The notes beneath the pieces were generated by a model that did not search any database, had not been told where the DNA came from, and saw nothing but the letters and a program-made list of their open reading frames with translations. From Anaerolineales bacterium UBA2181 (GTDB taxonomy: Bacteria; Chloroflexota; Anaerolineae; Promineifilales; UBA4811), in assembly GCA_002328075.1 (NCBI GenBank), contig DCVT01000046.1, forward strand, positions 1-64,000: 64,000 nt of DNA, in the 5' to 3' direction. The translations under genes and the position numbers were made by a program. Positions 52,989-60,828 of the stretch are shown here, piece after piece; position 1 is the stretch's first letter; every line of letters begins with the position of its first letter.

Positions 52989-55084
52989 CGTTGCTCCAAT
53001 CCCGCAAAAACGCCCAGCGGCACCTCAACAAACAACGGTCGAGCTACGTTGAGCTCCACTTCCTCGGCCGGCACTCCGGCTTCACGGAAGGCCCGCAGGA
53101 TAAGCGGCTGGCAGGTCTTGCCGCCACAGGCACCCATGCCCGCCCTGGTGAGCGCCTTGATCTCGTTGATGTCTCGACTACCGGCCTGGATTATCTCCTT
53201 GATCTCTCCCAAGGTCACCCGCTCGCACCGGCAGACAATCATGTCGTCGGTGAGCCGCTCCACGTATTGCTCCATCGGCGCGCTGACCTCTGCCTGTTGG
53301 ACCAGGATACCGGCAATCTGACGGGCCACCTCGCGCGGGGCCTGCACCTTGACCACCATGGTTCGGTCAGTTGCCCGAGCGATTCGGGTTTGTACCACCC
53401 GGACGTTCCCGAGGACGTTGCCCGCGGTATCCAGCACAGTAACCACATCGCCCTTACGCAGGGCCTCTTTGCCGAACTCGAATGCCAGCGTGACGATGGG
53501 GTCACCGGCTTTGCGATAATCCACCAGGGTTACCGCCAACCCGGGACAGACCGTCACGCACTTTTCGCACCCAATGCACTCCTTACCGGTCCGTTCAGAG
53601 ATGTATTGCGGCACCTTGCGGATATCATCCGGATCAATATAGATGTTACCCTGAGGGCACACAGAGGTGCACGGATTGCAGGGAATCTCCTGGCTGCAAT
53701 GAAACACCGGTATGATCTGCCCGTCAGCTTCGGCCGGAAGCTGTTCATCCTGCGTTTCGCCCGGTTTGCTCTTGAGAATCTCCCCGGTGCGGATCCAATC
53801 GGGCGGCACCTCGCCGACCTCGTAACCCAACGCGCGCCCCACCTTGAGCCCAACGATCTTTCCCGAGAACATCGCAGCCGAGGCCTCGGCGATCTCCTCC
53901 GCATCCCCAGCAGCAAACGCGGGCAGGCCGAATTCCACCGCTTTGGCGAAGAATTCGTTGACCGGATCCAGGCCGACGGCAATCAGCACGGTGTCACACG
54001 AAAAGGTGCGCTCGGTCCCGGGCACCGGCGTCCAATTCGCGTCGATCGCCGCGATGGTGACAGACTCGACGTGATTCTCGCCGTTCGCACTGAGAACCGT
54101 GTGGGATGTGTAGATGGGAACACCAAAACGGGCCAACTTGTCCTGGTGAACCTTATAACCACCACATTCGGGGAGCGCCTCCACCAACCCAACGACCTGA
54201 ATTCCCGCCTGAAGCGCATGGTAACCGGCTATCAAACCCACGTTTCCGCCGCCAACGATGAGCAAACGGTCAGCACAACGAATCAGATCGCGGTTGACCA
54301 GGGTCTGGAAAGCGCCGGCGCCGTAGACGCCAGGCAATGTGTTGCCTCGGAAGGCCAGGGATTTCTCGCGGGCACCGGCCGCTACCAACAATACCTTGGG
54401 TTTTACACCCAGATACTCCCGCCCATCACGCACAACGCCAACCTTCTGGTCGGAATAGACAGCAACCGCGATGCTATTCAACCAGATATCGACGCTCGCG
54501 TGCTGACGCACCTCCTCCTCCAACCGGGTGGCGATGTCGATTCCGCGGGTTCCGGCATAACAGGCGTTGATGCTGCCAAAGAACCGGTGAGTCTGGAGCA
54601 CCAGTTTTCCACCCAAACGGTGTTTGTCATCCACAACCAGGACACTTGCGCCCAGTTTTCCCAACTCAACGCCCGCCGAAAGACCGGCCGGACCGCCGCC
54701 GATGATCAGGCAATCCACCGCCACCTCCGGCGGTGGTTTCATCTCTGCCACCGACGATGGCGCCACCGGCGGCAGTGAAGGGAGCCCATCGGACGGCTCC
54801 ACCTGAATGCCAGGCTGCACCAGGGTCATGCACGATTTGACCGCCAGTCCATCAGCCAGCACGGTGCACTGGGCGCACTGCCCATTGGCGCAGAAAATCC
54901 CCAGGGCAGCGCCGTCTTTGGGGTGGTGACCAAAGGTCCGAACACCATTGGCAAACAGCGCCGACGCAATGGTCTCTCCGGCCAGCCCCTTCATGGGTTC
55001 GCCTTGCCAGAAGAACGTGAACGCATACTTTTCTTCGACTGGTAGGATGGGATGGGCGAGAATTCTATAGCCAGCCAAAGGCAC
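52985..55084 (-). CDS. Multi-cofactor FAD oxidoreductase alpha subunit (2Fe-2S, FAD, 4Fe-4S, BFD)
   Basis: A 699-residue fusion. Residues 20-105 hold a 2Fe-2S domain with CANGQCAQC and a distal Cys (as in HcnA/SoxA). LIIGGGPAGLSAG (about residue 125) is the FAD site and LLIVGGGNVGLIAG the NAD(P) site. CNPCTSVCP and CIGCEKCVTVCPG form a two-cluster ferredoxin insert. The end has CRCERVTLGEI and GMGACGGKTC, a BFD 2Fe-2S domain. Electrons from the partner flavoprotein would pass through these clusters. The start is GTG 55084 or TTG 55078; AGGAG fits the second better. It lies 32 nt after the VKOR gene. Confidence 0.88.
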   Translation of the reverse strand: MPLAGYRILAHPILPVEEKYAFTFFWQGEPMKGLAGETIASALFANGVRTFGHHPKDGAALGIFCANGQCAQCTVLADGLAVKSCMTLVQPGIQVEPSDGLPSLPPVAPSSVAEMKPPPEVAVDCLIIGGGPAGLSAGVELGKLGASVLVVDDKHRLGGKLVLQTHRFFGSINACYAGTRGIDIATRLEEEVRQHASVDIWLNSIAVAVYSDQKVGVVRDGREYLGVKPKVLLVAAGAREKSLAFRGNTLPGVYGAGAFQTLVNRDLIRCADRLLIVGGGNVGLIAGYHALQAGIQVVGLVEALPECGGYKVHQDKLARFGVPIYTSHTVLSANGENHVESVTIAAIDANWTPVPGTERTFSCDTVLIAVGLDPVNEFFAKAVEFGLPAFAAGDAEEIAEASAAMFSGKIVGLKVGRALGYEVGEVPPDWIRTGEILKSKPGETQDEQLPAEADGQIIPVFHCSQEIPCNPCTSVCPQGNIYIDPDDIRKVPQYISERTGKECIGCEKCVTVCPGLAVTLVDYRKAGDPIVTLAFEFGKEALRKGDVVTVLDTAGNVLGNVRVVQTRIARATDRTMVVKVQAPREVARQIAGILVQQAEVSAPMEQYVERLTDDMIVCRCERVTLGEIKEIIQAGSRDINEIKALTRAGMGACGGKTCQPLILRAFREAGVPAEEVELNVARPLFVEVPLGVFAGLEQR

Positions 55085-55116
55085 TCCTGTGTTTACCGAC
55101 GTCGATCATCGACTCA

Positions 55117-55857
55117 TCACCGGGCCTTGCGCCGTCGTTTTGGTTTCCGCAGCACGACGGTAGGAAGCCAGCCCCGATCCAAGATCAGCGCCCAGCAGAT
55201 CGCTGCGGTTGTGACCGCCGAGCCGATGCACCAGGTGCAGGTTGCCCTGATGACCACCAACTCCAAGGCGGTGAGGTAGGTGGAAAAGATGACCGTGAAG
55301 AGGCTCAGACCCAACAGAACAGCCCGAGATCGCCGCAGCATCCACTGAAGGACGGGCCGATTCCACCGGCCAAACGCCAGACGACGGGGGCCGTACTCGC
55401 CCAGGCCCCACAGCAGCAATATGCCCGAATAACCCAGAACTCCCCAGACTCCCATGGGCACGCCCAGGAGGAGGGAGTACCGGCTCTCCTGGACGGTGTC
55501 GCACCCGGCCAAAGGCCCGCAGGCGATGGAGGTTGCGGTCAGCTTGTGGTAGGCCAGGTAGCCGGCGATGATCAGGCCCACCAGTCCCAGGGCCAGCACC
55601 CACTTGTTGGCACGGTCGCGCAGCGCTCCGGGCGGGTCTGCGCCAAACCAGGCCGCGCGGTATCGCCAGATGCGTGCGATTCCAACGATGAGCGACGCCA
55701 ACAGAATCGCCAGCCCCAGCCAGGCCACCAACTGCTCAATGTTCACCCCAGCCGACGGGGCAGCCACCTGGCCCTCGTGCGCAGACACCAAGCCAGGCGT
55801 CGCCAACCCACACATCAGCCAGAGAAAAAGGATCGCCACAAAACCAACCCGCTGCAT
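55117..55857 (-). CDS. Vitamin K epoxide reductase (VKOR)-family protein
   Basis: A 246-residue membrane protein with a signal or first helix and about five further helices. CTWC in ATCTWCIGSA is the active CxxC, and CGPLAGCDTVQES holds the paired loop cysteines and Ser of VKOR. In bacteria VKOR reoxidises DsbA-like proteins through quinone, so it supports disulfide bonds outside the cell. A DsbA partner is not fused. ATG 55857 (MQRVGFV) is chosen over the upstream codon because it precedes a signal-like segment. It heads a four-gene minus-strand operon. Confidence 0.85.
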   Translation of the reverse strand: MQRVGFVAILFLWLMCGLATPGLVSAHEGQVAAPSAGVNIEQLVAWLGLAILLASLIVGIARIWRYRAAWFGADPPGALRDRANKWVLALGLVGLIIAGYLAYHKLTATSIACGPLAGCDTVQESRYSLLLGVPMGVWGVLGYSGILLLWGLGEYGPRRLAFGRWNRPVLQWMLRRSRAVLLGLSLFTVIFSTYLTALELVVIRATCTWCIGSAVTTAAICWALILDRGWLPTVVLRKPKRRRKAR

Positions 55858-55899
55858 ATCGTCTGGTCCCGAGTCACCCTGAAGCGTTCGTGACGCAGC

Positions 55900-55929
55900 A
55901 TTATAGCAAACTCTGGCAAAAACGTGCAA
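55900..55929 (-). promoter_or_regulatory. Promoter of the VKOR-oxidoreductase-GreA operon
   Basis: TTGCAC (55929-55924), an 18-nt spacer and perfect TATAAT (55905-55900), 42 nt before the VKOR start. Confidence 0.6.
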
Positions 55930-55971
55930 CTATCAGTGCCGAAAAGATCTCCGACAGCGGAACGCCATCAG

Positions 55972-55999
55972 TTGTCGGTTGGCCGGCGTGTGGTATACT
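55972..55999 (+). promoter_or_regulatory. Promoter of the YedE operon
   Basis: TTGTCG (55972-55977), a 16-nt spacer and TATACT (55994-55999). The predicted transcript begins at about 56006 and has a leader of about 285 nt. Confidence 0.6.
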
Positions 56000-56005
56000 T
56001 TCGAC

Positions 56006-56219
56006 CGCAGTAAGCAAGTGCCAGTATGGTTATGACAGCGACAGGAAAGAGACCCATGTTTACCTGGTTCCACCGCCTCACCTGAGGTGAAGCCTTGGGC
56101 ACCGGCCGGTGCCCTTTGGCCCGCCTGGATACGCCGGGGAGCGGTGGAGCTGCCGCTCCTTGAGACGCTTGGTGTGAAACCTCCATGACCGTCGCCGGCG
56201 TATGCCGGCGACGGTTTTT
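56006..56219 (+). promoter_or_regulatory. Structured leader with terminator before the YedE operon (candidate riboswitch or attenuator)
   Basis: The leader folds into a small hairpin at 56078-56090 (TCACCTGAGGTGA), a strong self-complementary hairpin at 56097-56114, a 7-bp stem GGAGCGG/CCGCTCC near 56138-56159, and a terminator at 56189-56214 followed by five T (56215-56219). TACGCCGG (56130-56137) is a perfect 8-nt complement of CCGGCGTA (56195-56202) in the terminator, so an antiterminator is possible. A nine-codon frame (ATG 56056, stop 56083-56085) with AGGAAAGAG before it may be a short upstream reading frame. I could not match the leader to a known riboswitch class. Confidence 0.6.
56189..56219 (+). 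terminator. Intrinsic terminator in the YedE leader
   Basis: An 11-bp GC-rich stem (56189-56199 with 56204-56214), a GTAT tetraloop and five T residues. It lies 70 nt upstream of the start codon and inside the transcript, so it must be bypassed for operon expression. Confidence 0.8.
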
Positions 56220-56289
56220 CTTTGCCACGAGACGCCCCGGCGGTCGGGGGCGCGTGGGATTGTCCATATCAAAGAAGGAGGTGTGTACA

Positions 56290-57402
56290 ATGACCGAACG
56301 TCTTACCCGCTTTTTTGCCTCGCGATGGGGCATCATTCTGGCCGGAGCCGTCATCGGCGTCCTGGCTCCCCTGCTGAGCAAGTGGGGCAACCCGCCCAAC
56401 ATGGGGATTTGCGTTGCGTGCTTTGAGCGTGACATCGCCGGGGCCTTGGGGCTTCACCGGGCGGCTGCGGTGCAGTACATCCGGCCGGAAATCATCGGCT
56501 TTGTCCTGGGAGCTACCATCGCTGCGCTGCTCTTCCGCGAGTTCCGGGCGCGCGCGGGGTCGGCCCCCATCGTTCGTTTTGTCTTGGGCGTCTTTGCCAT
56601 GATCGGAGCACTGGCTTTTCTTGGGTGCCCGTGGCGGGCATTGCTTCGCCTGGCAGGCGGCGATCTGAACGGGATCCTGGCATTGGCCGGCCTCTCAACC
56701 GGCATCGCCGGCGGCGTCTGGTTCTTGAAGAACGGCTACAACCTGGGACGCTCCGCCAGGACCTACCCGGCCGTAGGTTGGATCATGCCGGCGATCATGG
56801 CCGTCCTCCTGGTGCTGCTGGTCTTCCAGGTCAAGGTGGCCGAGGATGGCGCCCTCTTTTTCAGCGCCGGCGGACCCGGGTCGCTGCACGCGCCGATCGT
56901 GGCAGCGTTGGTTGTGGGTCTGGCAGTGGGCGTCGTGGCGCAGCGGACCCGCTTCTGCACCATGGGTGCGGTGCGGGACGTGATTCTGATGCGTGATTAT
57001 CACCTCATCACCGGGGTCGGGGTCTTGGTGGTGGTTGCCCTGGTCACGAACCTGATCCTGGGCCAGTTCAAGCTTGGCTTCTTTGGCCAGCCGGTGGCCC
57101 ATAGCAGCCACCTGTGGAATTTCGCCGGGATGGCCCTGGCAGGTTTGGCTTTTGCGCTGGCGGGCGGATGCCCGGGCCGGCAGTTGTTCCTCTCGGGAGA
57201 GGGCGACGGAGACGCGGCGGTTTTCGTGCTGGGCATGATCACCGGCGCCGGATTGGCCCACAACTTTGCGTTGGCCGGAAGCCCGGACAATGCGACCACC
57301 GGCGTGGTCGGCGGCATTTCGACCTACGGCATGGCAGCGGTGCTGCTGGGAATCTTTGTGTGCCTGATTATTGGGTTCGCCATGCGGGAAAAGAGAGCGT
57401 AG
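56290..57402 (+). CDS. YedE/YeeE-family transporter, putative selenium type
   Basis: A 370-residue polytopic membrane protein with about ten hydrophobic segments. Conserved Cys occur in MGICVACFERDIAGALGLHRAA, GCPWRALLRLAGGD, RFCTMGAVRD and GGCPGRQLFLSGEGD. The first of these and the QYIRPEIIGFVLG stretch are what I recall for the selenium-associated YedE group rather than the thiosulfate importers (TsuA). It likely imports a reduced sulfur or selenium species. AAGGAGG precedes ATG 56290. It is first in an operon with a TusA-like protein, a cysteine desulfurase-like enzyme and DUF3343. Confidence 0.85.
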   Translation: MTERLTRFFASRWGIILAGAVIGVLAPLLSKWGNPPNMGICVACFERDIAGALGLHRAAAVQYIRPEIIGFVLGATIAALLFREFRARAGSAPIVRFVLGVFAMIGALAFLGCPWRALLRLAGGDLNGILALAGLSTGIAGGVWFLKNGYNLGRSARTYPAVGWIMPAIMAVLLVLLVFQVKVAEDGALFFSAGGPGSLHAPIVAALVVGLAVGVVAQRTRFCTMGAVRDVILMRDYHLITGVGVLVVVALVTNLILGQFKLGFFGQPVAHSSHLWNFAGMALAGLAFALAGGCPGRQLFLSGEGDGDAAVFVLGMITGAGLAHNFALAGSPDNATTGVVGGISTYGMAAVLLGIFVCLIIGFAMREKRA

Positions 57403-57414
57403 GGAGAAGATAGC

Positions 57415-57624
57415 ATGACAAAGCAAGTGGACGCGCGCGGGCTGTCGTGCCCGCAACCTGTCATTCTGGCTCGTAAGGCCATCGGTGAGGGGTCTTATCC
57501 GATCGAGGTATGGGTGGACACCGTGACCTCGCGGGAGAACGTGCGCCGGATGGCAGAGAAGGCCGGTTGCCGGGTCGCGGTTGAGGCCGTCGAGGGAGAA
57601 TTCAAGCTGACCCTTAGCCGGTAA
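57415..57624 (+). CDS. TusA/SirA-like sulfur (selenium) carrier protein
   Basis: A 69-residue protein with the TusA fold motif LSCPQPVI (CPxP) whose Cys carries persulfide or perselenide. It equals the N-terminal half of YedF, which has an added DsrE-like domain missing here. It lies 12 nt after the YedE-type gene, so it may accept the imported atom and hand it on. The short distance and shared operon support that role. Confidence 0.88.
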   Translation: MTKQVDARGLSCPQPVILARKAIGEGSYPIEVWVDTVTSRENVRRMAEKAGCRVAVEAVEGEFKLTLSR

Positions 57625-57640
57625 CCAGTTGCTACAGTTG

Positions 57641-57679
57641 GCCGACAGGGGCGGGACGGAGCATCCCGCCCCTGTCGGC
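57641..57679 (+). repeat. 16-bp inverted repeat between TusA-like and desulfurase genes
   Basis: A perfect 16-bp stem (57641-57656 with 57664-57679) with a 7-nt loop lies 16 nt after the TusA-like stop and 20 nt before the desulfurase start. There is no T-run, so it is more likely an RNA-stabilising or processing hairpin than a terminator. Confidence 0.65.
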
Positions 57680-57699
57680 CGCACAGGTTGGAGCAAACC

Positions 57700-58869
57700 A
57701 TGACTGATCTCGACGTCATCTATTTTGACAACGCTGCCACCTCGTGGCCGAAACCGCCGGTGGTTCTGGAGGCGATGAACCACTTTATGAACAAGGTCGG
57801 CGCAAATCCCGGCCGCGGCGCCCACCGACGGGCGGTGGAATCCGGGCGCATCGTCTATGCCGCCCGCGAGGCAGTAGCCCGATTGGTCAACGCACCGGAT
57901 CCGCTGCGGGTGGTCTTTGGATCGAACGTAACCGAGGCGCTTAACCTCGCCTTGAACGGCCTACTGCGGCCGGGCGACCATGTGATCACCAGCAGCATGG
58001 AGCACAACAGCCTCATGCGACCCCTCCGCTTTCTCCAGCACCGGCAGGTGGAACTGACCGTCGTTCCGTGCTCACCGCAGGGCTTTCTCGAACCCGAAGC
58101 CGTTAAGAGGGCGATACGGCGCAAAACCCGGCTGGTGGCGCTCAACCATGCCTCCAACGTGATTGGAACCTTGTTGCCGGTCGGCGAGGTCGGCGCCATC
58201 GCCCGCGAGCACGGGCTGCTGTTGCTGGTGGACGCTGCCCAGACTGCCGGCGCGTTGCCTATCGACATGCAAGAGAGCGCCATCGACCTGCTGGCTTTTA
58301 CCGGACACAAGTCGCTTTACGGCCCGATGGGCACCGGGGGGTTGGCTCTGGGTGCGCGGGTGCTCGAAGGTGATCTGTCACCGCTCAAGCGCGGCGGCAC
58401 CGGGAGCCGCTCCGAGTGGGAAGAGCAGCCATCGTTCTTGCCGGACCTATGCGAAAGCGGCACGCTGAACGTGGTCGGGCTGGCGGGGTTGGAAGCCGGC
58501 ATCCGGTGGGTGACCGAACGTGGCGTAGAAGCTATCCGGGCCCACGAAATGGCGCTCACCAGGCGGCTCATCGATGAGTTGCGCCCGATACCAACCGTCA
58601 GGGTGTACGGAGGGCAAGACCCTGAGCGTCAGACCGCTACCGTCGCGTTCAACATCGATGGCCTGGCAGCCTCAGAAGTGGGATTGCGTTTGGATGAAGA
58701 AAACGCTATCCTTTGCCGCGTTGGTCTGCACTGCAGCCCGGCTGCGCACCAGACGATGGGGACATACCCCGCCGGAACTGTGCGCTTTGGCTTCGGAGCC
58801 TGGAACACGGTGGAAGAGGTGGACCAGGCGGTGGCTGCAGTGAGAAAGCTGGCAGAAGGAAGGCCATGA
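57700..58869 (+). CDS. Cysteine desulfurase / selenocysteine lyase-like PLP enzyme
   Basis: A 389-residue class-V aminotransferase-fold enzyme. YFDNAATSWPKPP is the conserved start, DAAQTAGALPIDM binds the PLP ring, FTGHKSLYGPMGTGG holds the Schiff-base Lys, and VGLHCSPAAHQTMGT carries a Cys for the persulfide or perselenide. This matches the group I know as EF2568/TIGR01977, noted beside selenium genes. GGAG precedes ATG 57700. It likely supplies S or Se to the carrier. The stop overlaps the DUF3343 gene as ATGA. Confidence 0.9.
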   Translation: MTDLDVIYFDNAATSWPKPPVVLEAMNHFMNKVGANPGRGAHRRAVESGRIVYAAREAVARLVNAPDPLRVVFGSNVTEALNLALNGLLRPGDHVITSSMEHNSLMRPLRFLQHRQVELTVVPCSPQGFLEPEAVKRAIRRKTRLVALNHASNVIGTLLPVGEVGAIAREHGLLLLVDAAQTAGALPIDMQESAIDLLAFTGHKSLYGPMGTGGLALGARVLEGDLSPLKRGGTGSRSEWEEQPSFLPDLCESGTLNVVGLAGLEAGIRWVTERGVEAIRAHEMALTRRLIDELRPIPTVRVYGGQDPERQTATVAFNIDGLAASEVGLRLDEENAILCRVGLHCSPAAHQTMGTYPAGTVRFGFGAWNTVEEVDQAVAAVRKLAEGRP

Positions 58870-59096
58870 ACACCCTCGAGTACAGCGTCATTCTGGTGCA
58901 TTCAACCAGCCACGCCGTCAAGGCTGAGCAGGTGTTGGCCCGGGCGGGCATTGCGTCTAAGCTGATACCCGTTCCCCGACAGATCAGCTCCGACTGCGGC
59001 TCCTGCATCCGCGTGGAGCGGCTGCATGTGCAGCGGGCGCAGCACGAGATGGAGTCAGCCGGCCTGGAAGTGGACGGAGTGCACGATATCGGGTAG
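58866..59096 (+). CDS. DUF3343-family protein (putative Se/S carrier)
   Basis: A 76-residue protein starting MNTLEYSVILVHSTSHAVKAEQVL. It holds DCGSCIRVE, a Cys pair typical of DUF3343. It starts inside the stop of the desulfurase gene. DUF3343 has been linked with labile-selenium molybdenum hydroxylases in other bacteria (established context, from memory), so the operon probably serves a Se- or S-modified enzyme. Confidence 0.85.
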   Translation: MNTLEYSVILVHSTSHAVKAEQVLARAGIASKLIPVPRQISSDCGSCIRVERLHVQRAQHEMESAGLEVDGVHDIG

Positions 59097-59210
59097 CCGC
59101 TGCGCCGGCCCAGGGGTGACCTTGAGATTTCGAGCTTCGGCGCGGAGCATTGGAGCGGCGCACCACGTGACGCTGTCAACCGGACTCGCCGCCCCGGTCA
59201 GGCCCGGTTG

Positions 59211-59972
59211 TCAATCAATCGTCAGCGTAATGGGGCAGTGGTCTGAACCCATCACGTCGGCCAGGATGGTGCAGTCCCGCACCCGGGGCATGAGCGGTTG
59301 TGAGACCAGAAAGTAATCGATGCGCCAGCCGATGTTGCGGGCGCGGGCACGGGTGATGTAACTCCACCAGGTGTAGGCATCTTTTTGGTCGGGATACAGG
59401 GCGCGAAAGGCATCCACCAAGCCATGGGCCAGGTACCGATCGACCCATTCGCGCTCCTCGGGAAGGAAGCCGGATACGATCTCGTTCTCCTTGGGGCGCG
59501 CCAGATCGATCTCCCGATGAGCGGTATTGACATCGCCACAGATGACCAACTGGCGACCGGCGGCATGTTGTTGGTCGCACCAATCCAGTAGCGCGGCATA
59601 GAATCGCAATTTGTAGTCCAGCCGGGCCGGGCCCTGCCCGCCGTTGGGCATGTAGCAGTTGAGCAAGCAAAAGCCGGCATGCTCGCTGATGAGAACACGG
59701 CCTTCCACGTCGAACTCGGGTTGTCCGAAGCCGAGCTGCACCACCAGCGGTTGTCGAGAGAACGTGGCAACCCCGCTATAGCCCTTGCGTTCGGCCGAGT
59801 GCCAATACGTGTGGTACCCGTCGGGAGCACGGACCGCATCACTGACCTGATCTTCGCTTGCCTTGGTCTCCTGAAGGCAAAGCACGTCTGGTTGTTCCGC
59901 GGCCAACCAATCGAGAAAACCTTTGCCTTCCACAGCGCGGATACCATTGACGTTCCAACTGACAATGCGCAT
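59211..59972 (-). CDS. xth: Exodeoxyribonuclease III (AP endonuclease)
   Basis: A 253-residue exonuclease III. The family motifs are MRIVSWNVNGIRA, LQETKAS (metal Glu), YMPNGGQGPARLDYKL, GDVNTAHREIDL (catalytic Asp/Asn), GWRIDYFLVS and GSDHCPI (catalytic His). It cuts DNA at abasic sites for base-excision repair. Length is standard. GGAGGCAGATC precedes the start. Confidence 0.95.
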   Translation of the reverse strand: MRIVSWNVNGIRAVEGKGFLDWLAAEQPDVLCLQETKASEDQVSDAVRAPDGYHTYWHSAERKGYSGVATFSRQPLVVQLGFGQPEFDVEGRVLISEHAGFCLLNCYMPNGGQGPARLDYKLRFYAALLDWCDQQHAAGRQLVICGDVNTAHREIDLARPKENEIVSGFLPEEREWVDRYLAHGLVDAFRALYPDQKDAYTWWSYITRARARNIGWRIDYFLVSQPLMPRVRDCTILADVMGSDHCPITLTID

Positions 59973-60010
59973 GATCTGCCTCCGGTCGGTTCCTTCACTG
60001 GCCGGCCGTC

Positions 60011-60039
60011 AGTATAACGGACCCAATCCAAAACGCCAA
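60011..60039 (-). promoter_or_regulatory. Promoter of the exonuclease III gene
   Basis: TTGGCG (60039-60034), a 17-nt spacer and TATACT (60016-60011), about 39 nt before the start codon. Confidence 0.6.
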
Positions 60040-60253
60040 GCATCATCAAGCACTTGGCCGTTCCGGCGCTTGACCGGCCGTCCAGGCGCCTGTAAAATCC
60101 GGTCTGAAGGTGCTGACTGGCTGCGCCGGGCCGGCCGACTTGGGGCTCTCCAAACAAGCCTGCCGCCAGCGCAGCATGCCTGCCGCGGCCGGTTGGCCAT
60201 TGGCAGAGGGCACCCCAATCAGATGGAAGACACAACCTTCCAAGGAGCAGAAC

Positions 60254-60733
60254 ATGGTGAATGCCAGCGCGTTAATCAAAGCCATCCAGCGCAACCAGTG
60301 GGTGATTCAGGCCCAGACGGAGGGACTGGACCACGCAGCCAGCGTTCAGCAGTTGCCGTTCCGGGGCAACTGCATGAACTGGGTGGTGGGGCATATAGCG
60401 GCGCACCGTGACCGGATGTCGGCCGCGCTGAACCTGGAGCCGGCGCTGGACTCGATTCAGACAGCCCGATACGCCCGGGGGTCCGCCCCCGTGACCGACG
60501 CCGCAGACTCGGTCCGGCTGGAGCAGATGCTAGAGACCCTGGCTCAGCAGACTGATAGGTTGACATCGGCGCTGGCCGCGGTGACGCCTGAGGTGCTGGA
60601 TGCGGTGTACGACGCGGAACGCGGCGACACGGTCGGGGACCGGGTCGAGTTCTTGATCTGGCACGAGACCTACCACGTGGGCCAACTGGAGATGTTGAGG
60701 CAGCTCGCGGGAACGGACGACGCGATTATCTGA
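60254..60733 (+). CDS. DinB-like metal-binding protein
   Basis: A 159-residue four-helix protein. His residues in NWVVGHIAAHRD and WHETYHVGQLEML form the DinB/YfiT metal site. The family includes thiol-dependent enzymes and many uncharacterised proteins. AAGGAG lies 6 nt before ATG 60254. It lies between divergently read exonuclease III and downstream pgi on the same strand (gap 95 nt). Confidence 0.82.
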   Translation: MVNASALIKAIQRNQWVIQAQTEGLDHAASVQQLPFRGNCMNWVVGHIAAHRDRMSAALNLEPALDSIQTARYARGSAPVTDAADSVRLEQMLETLAQQTDRLTSALAAVTPEVLDAVYDAERGDTVGDRVEFLIWHETYHVGQLEMLRQLAGTDDAII

Positions 60734-60828
60734 CCGGCCAGTTGGGGACGGCCTCGCTGCGATCGCACATCTGGTAGGTGGCGCGTCTGGTGGACCGACC
60801 TCACCGGGATCAGAGAGGAGGAATTGGC

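Noticed and set aside
52991..54778. A 595-codon open frame on the plus strand
   Set aside because: Antisense to the multi-cofactor oxidoreductase; composition rich in His/Arg/Gln, typical of a shadow.
56006..56219. YedE leader as SAM, ZTP or T-box riboswitch
   Set aside because: Short pieces (TGAAGCC, CCGGGGAGCG) recall SAM-I and ZTP cores, but the other conserved parts and their order are missing, and no T-box sequence is present.
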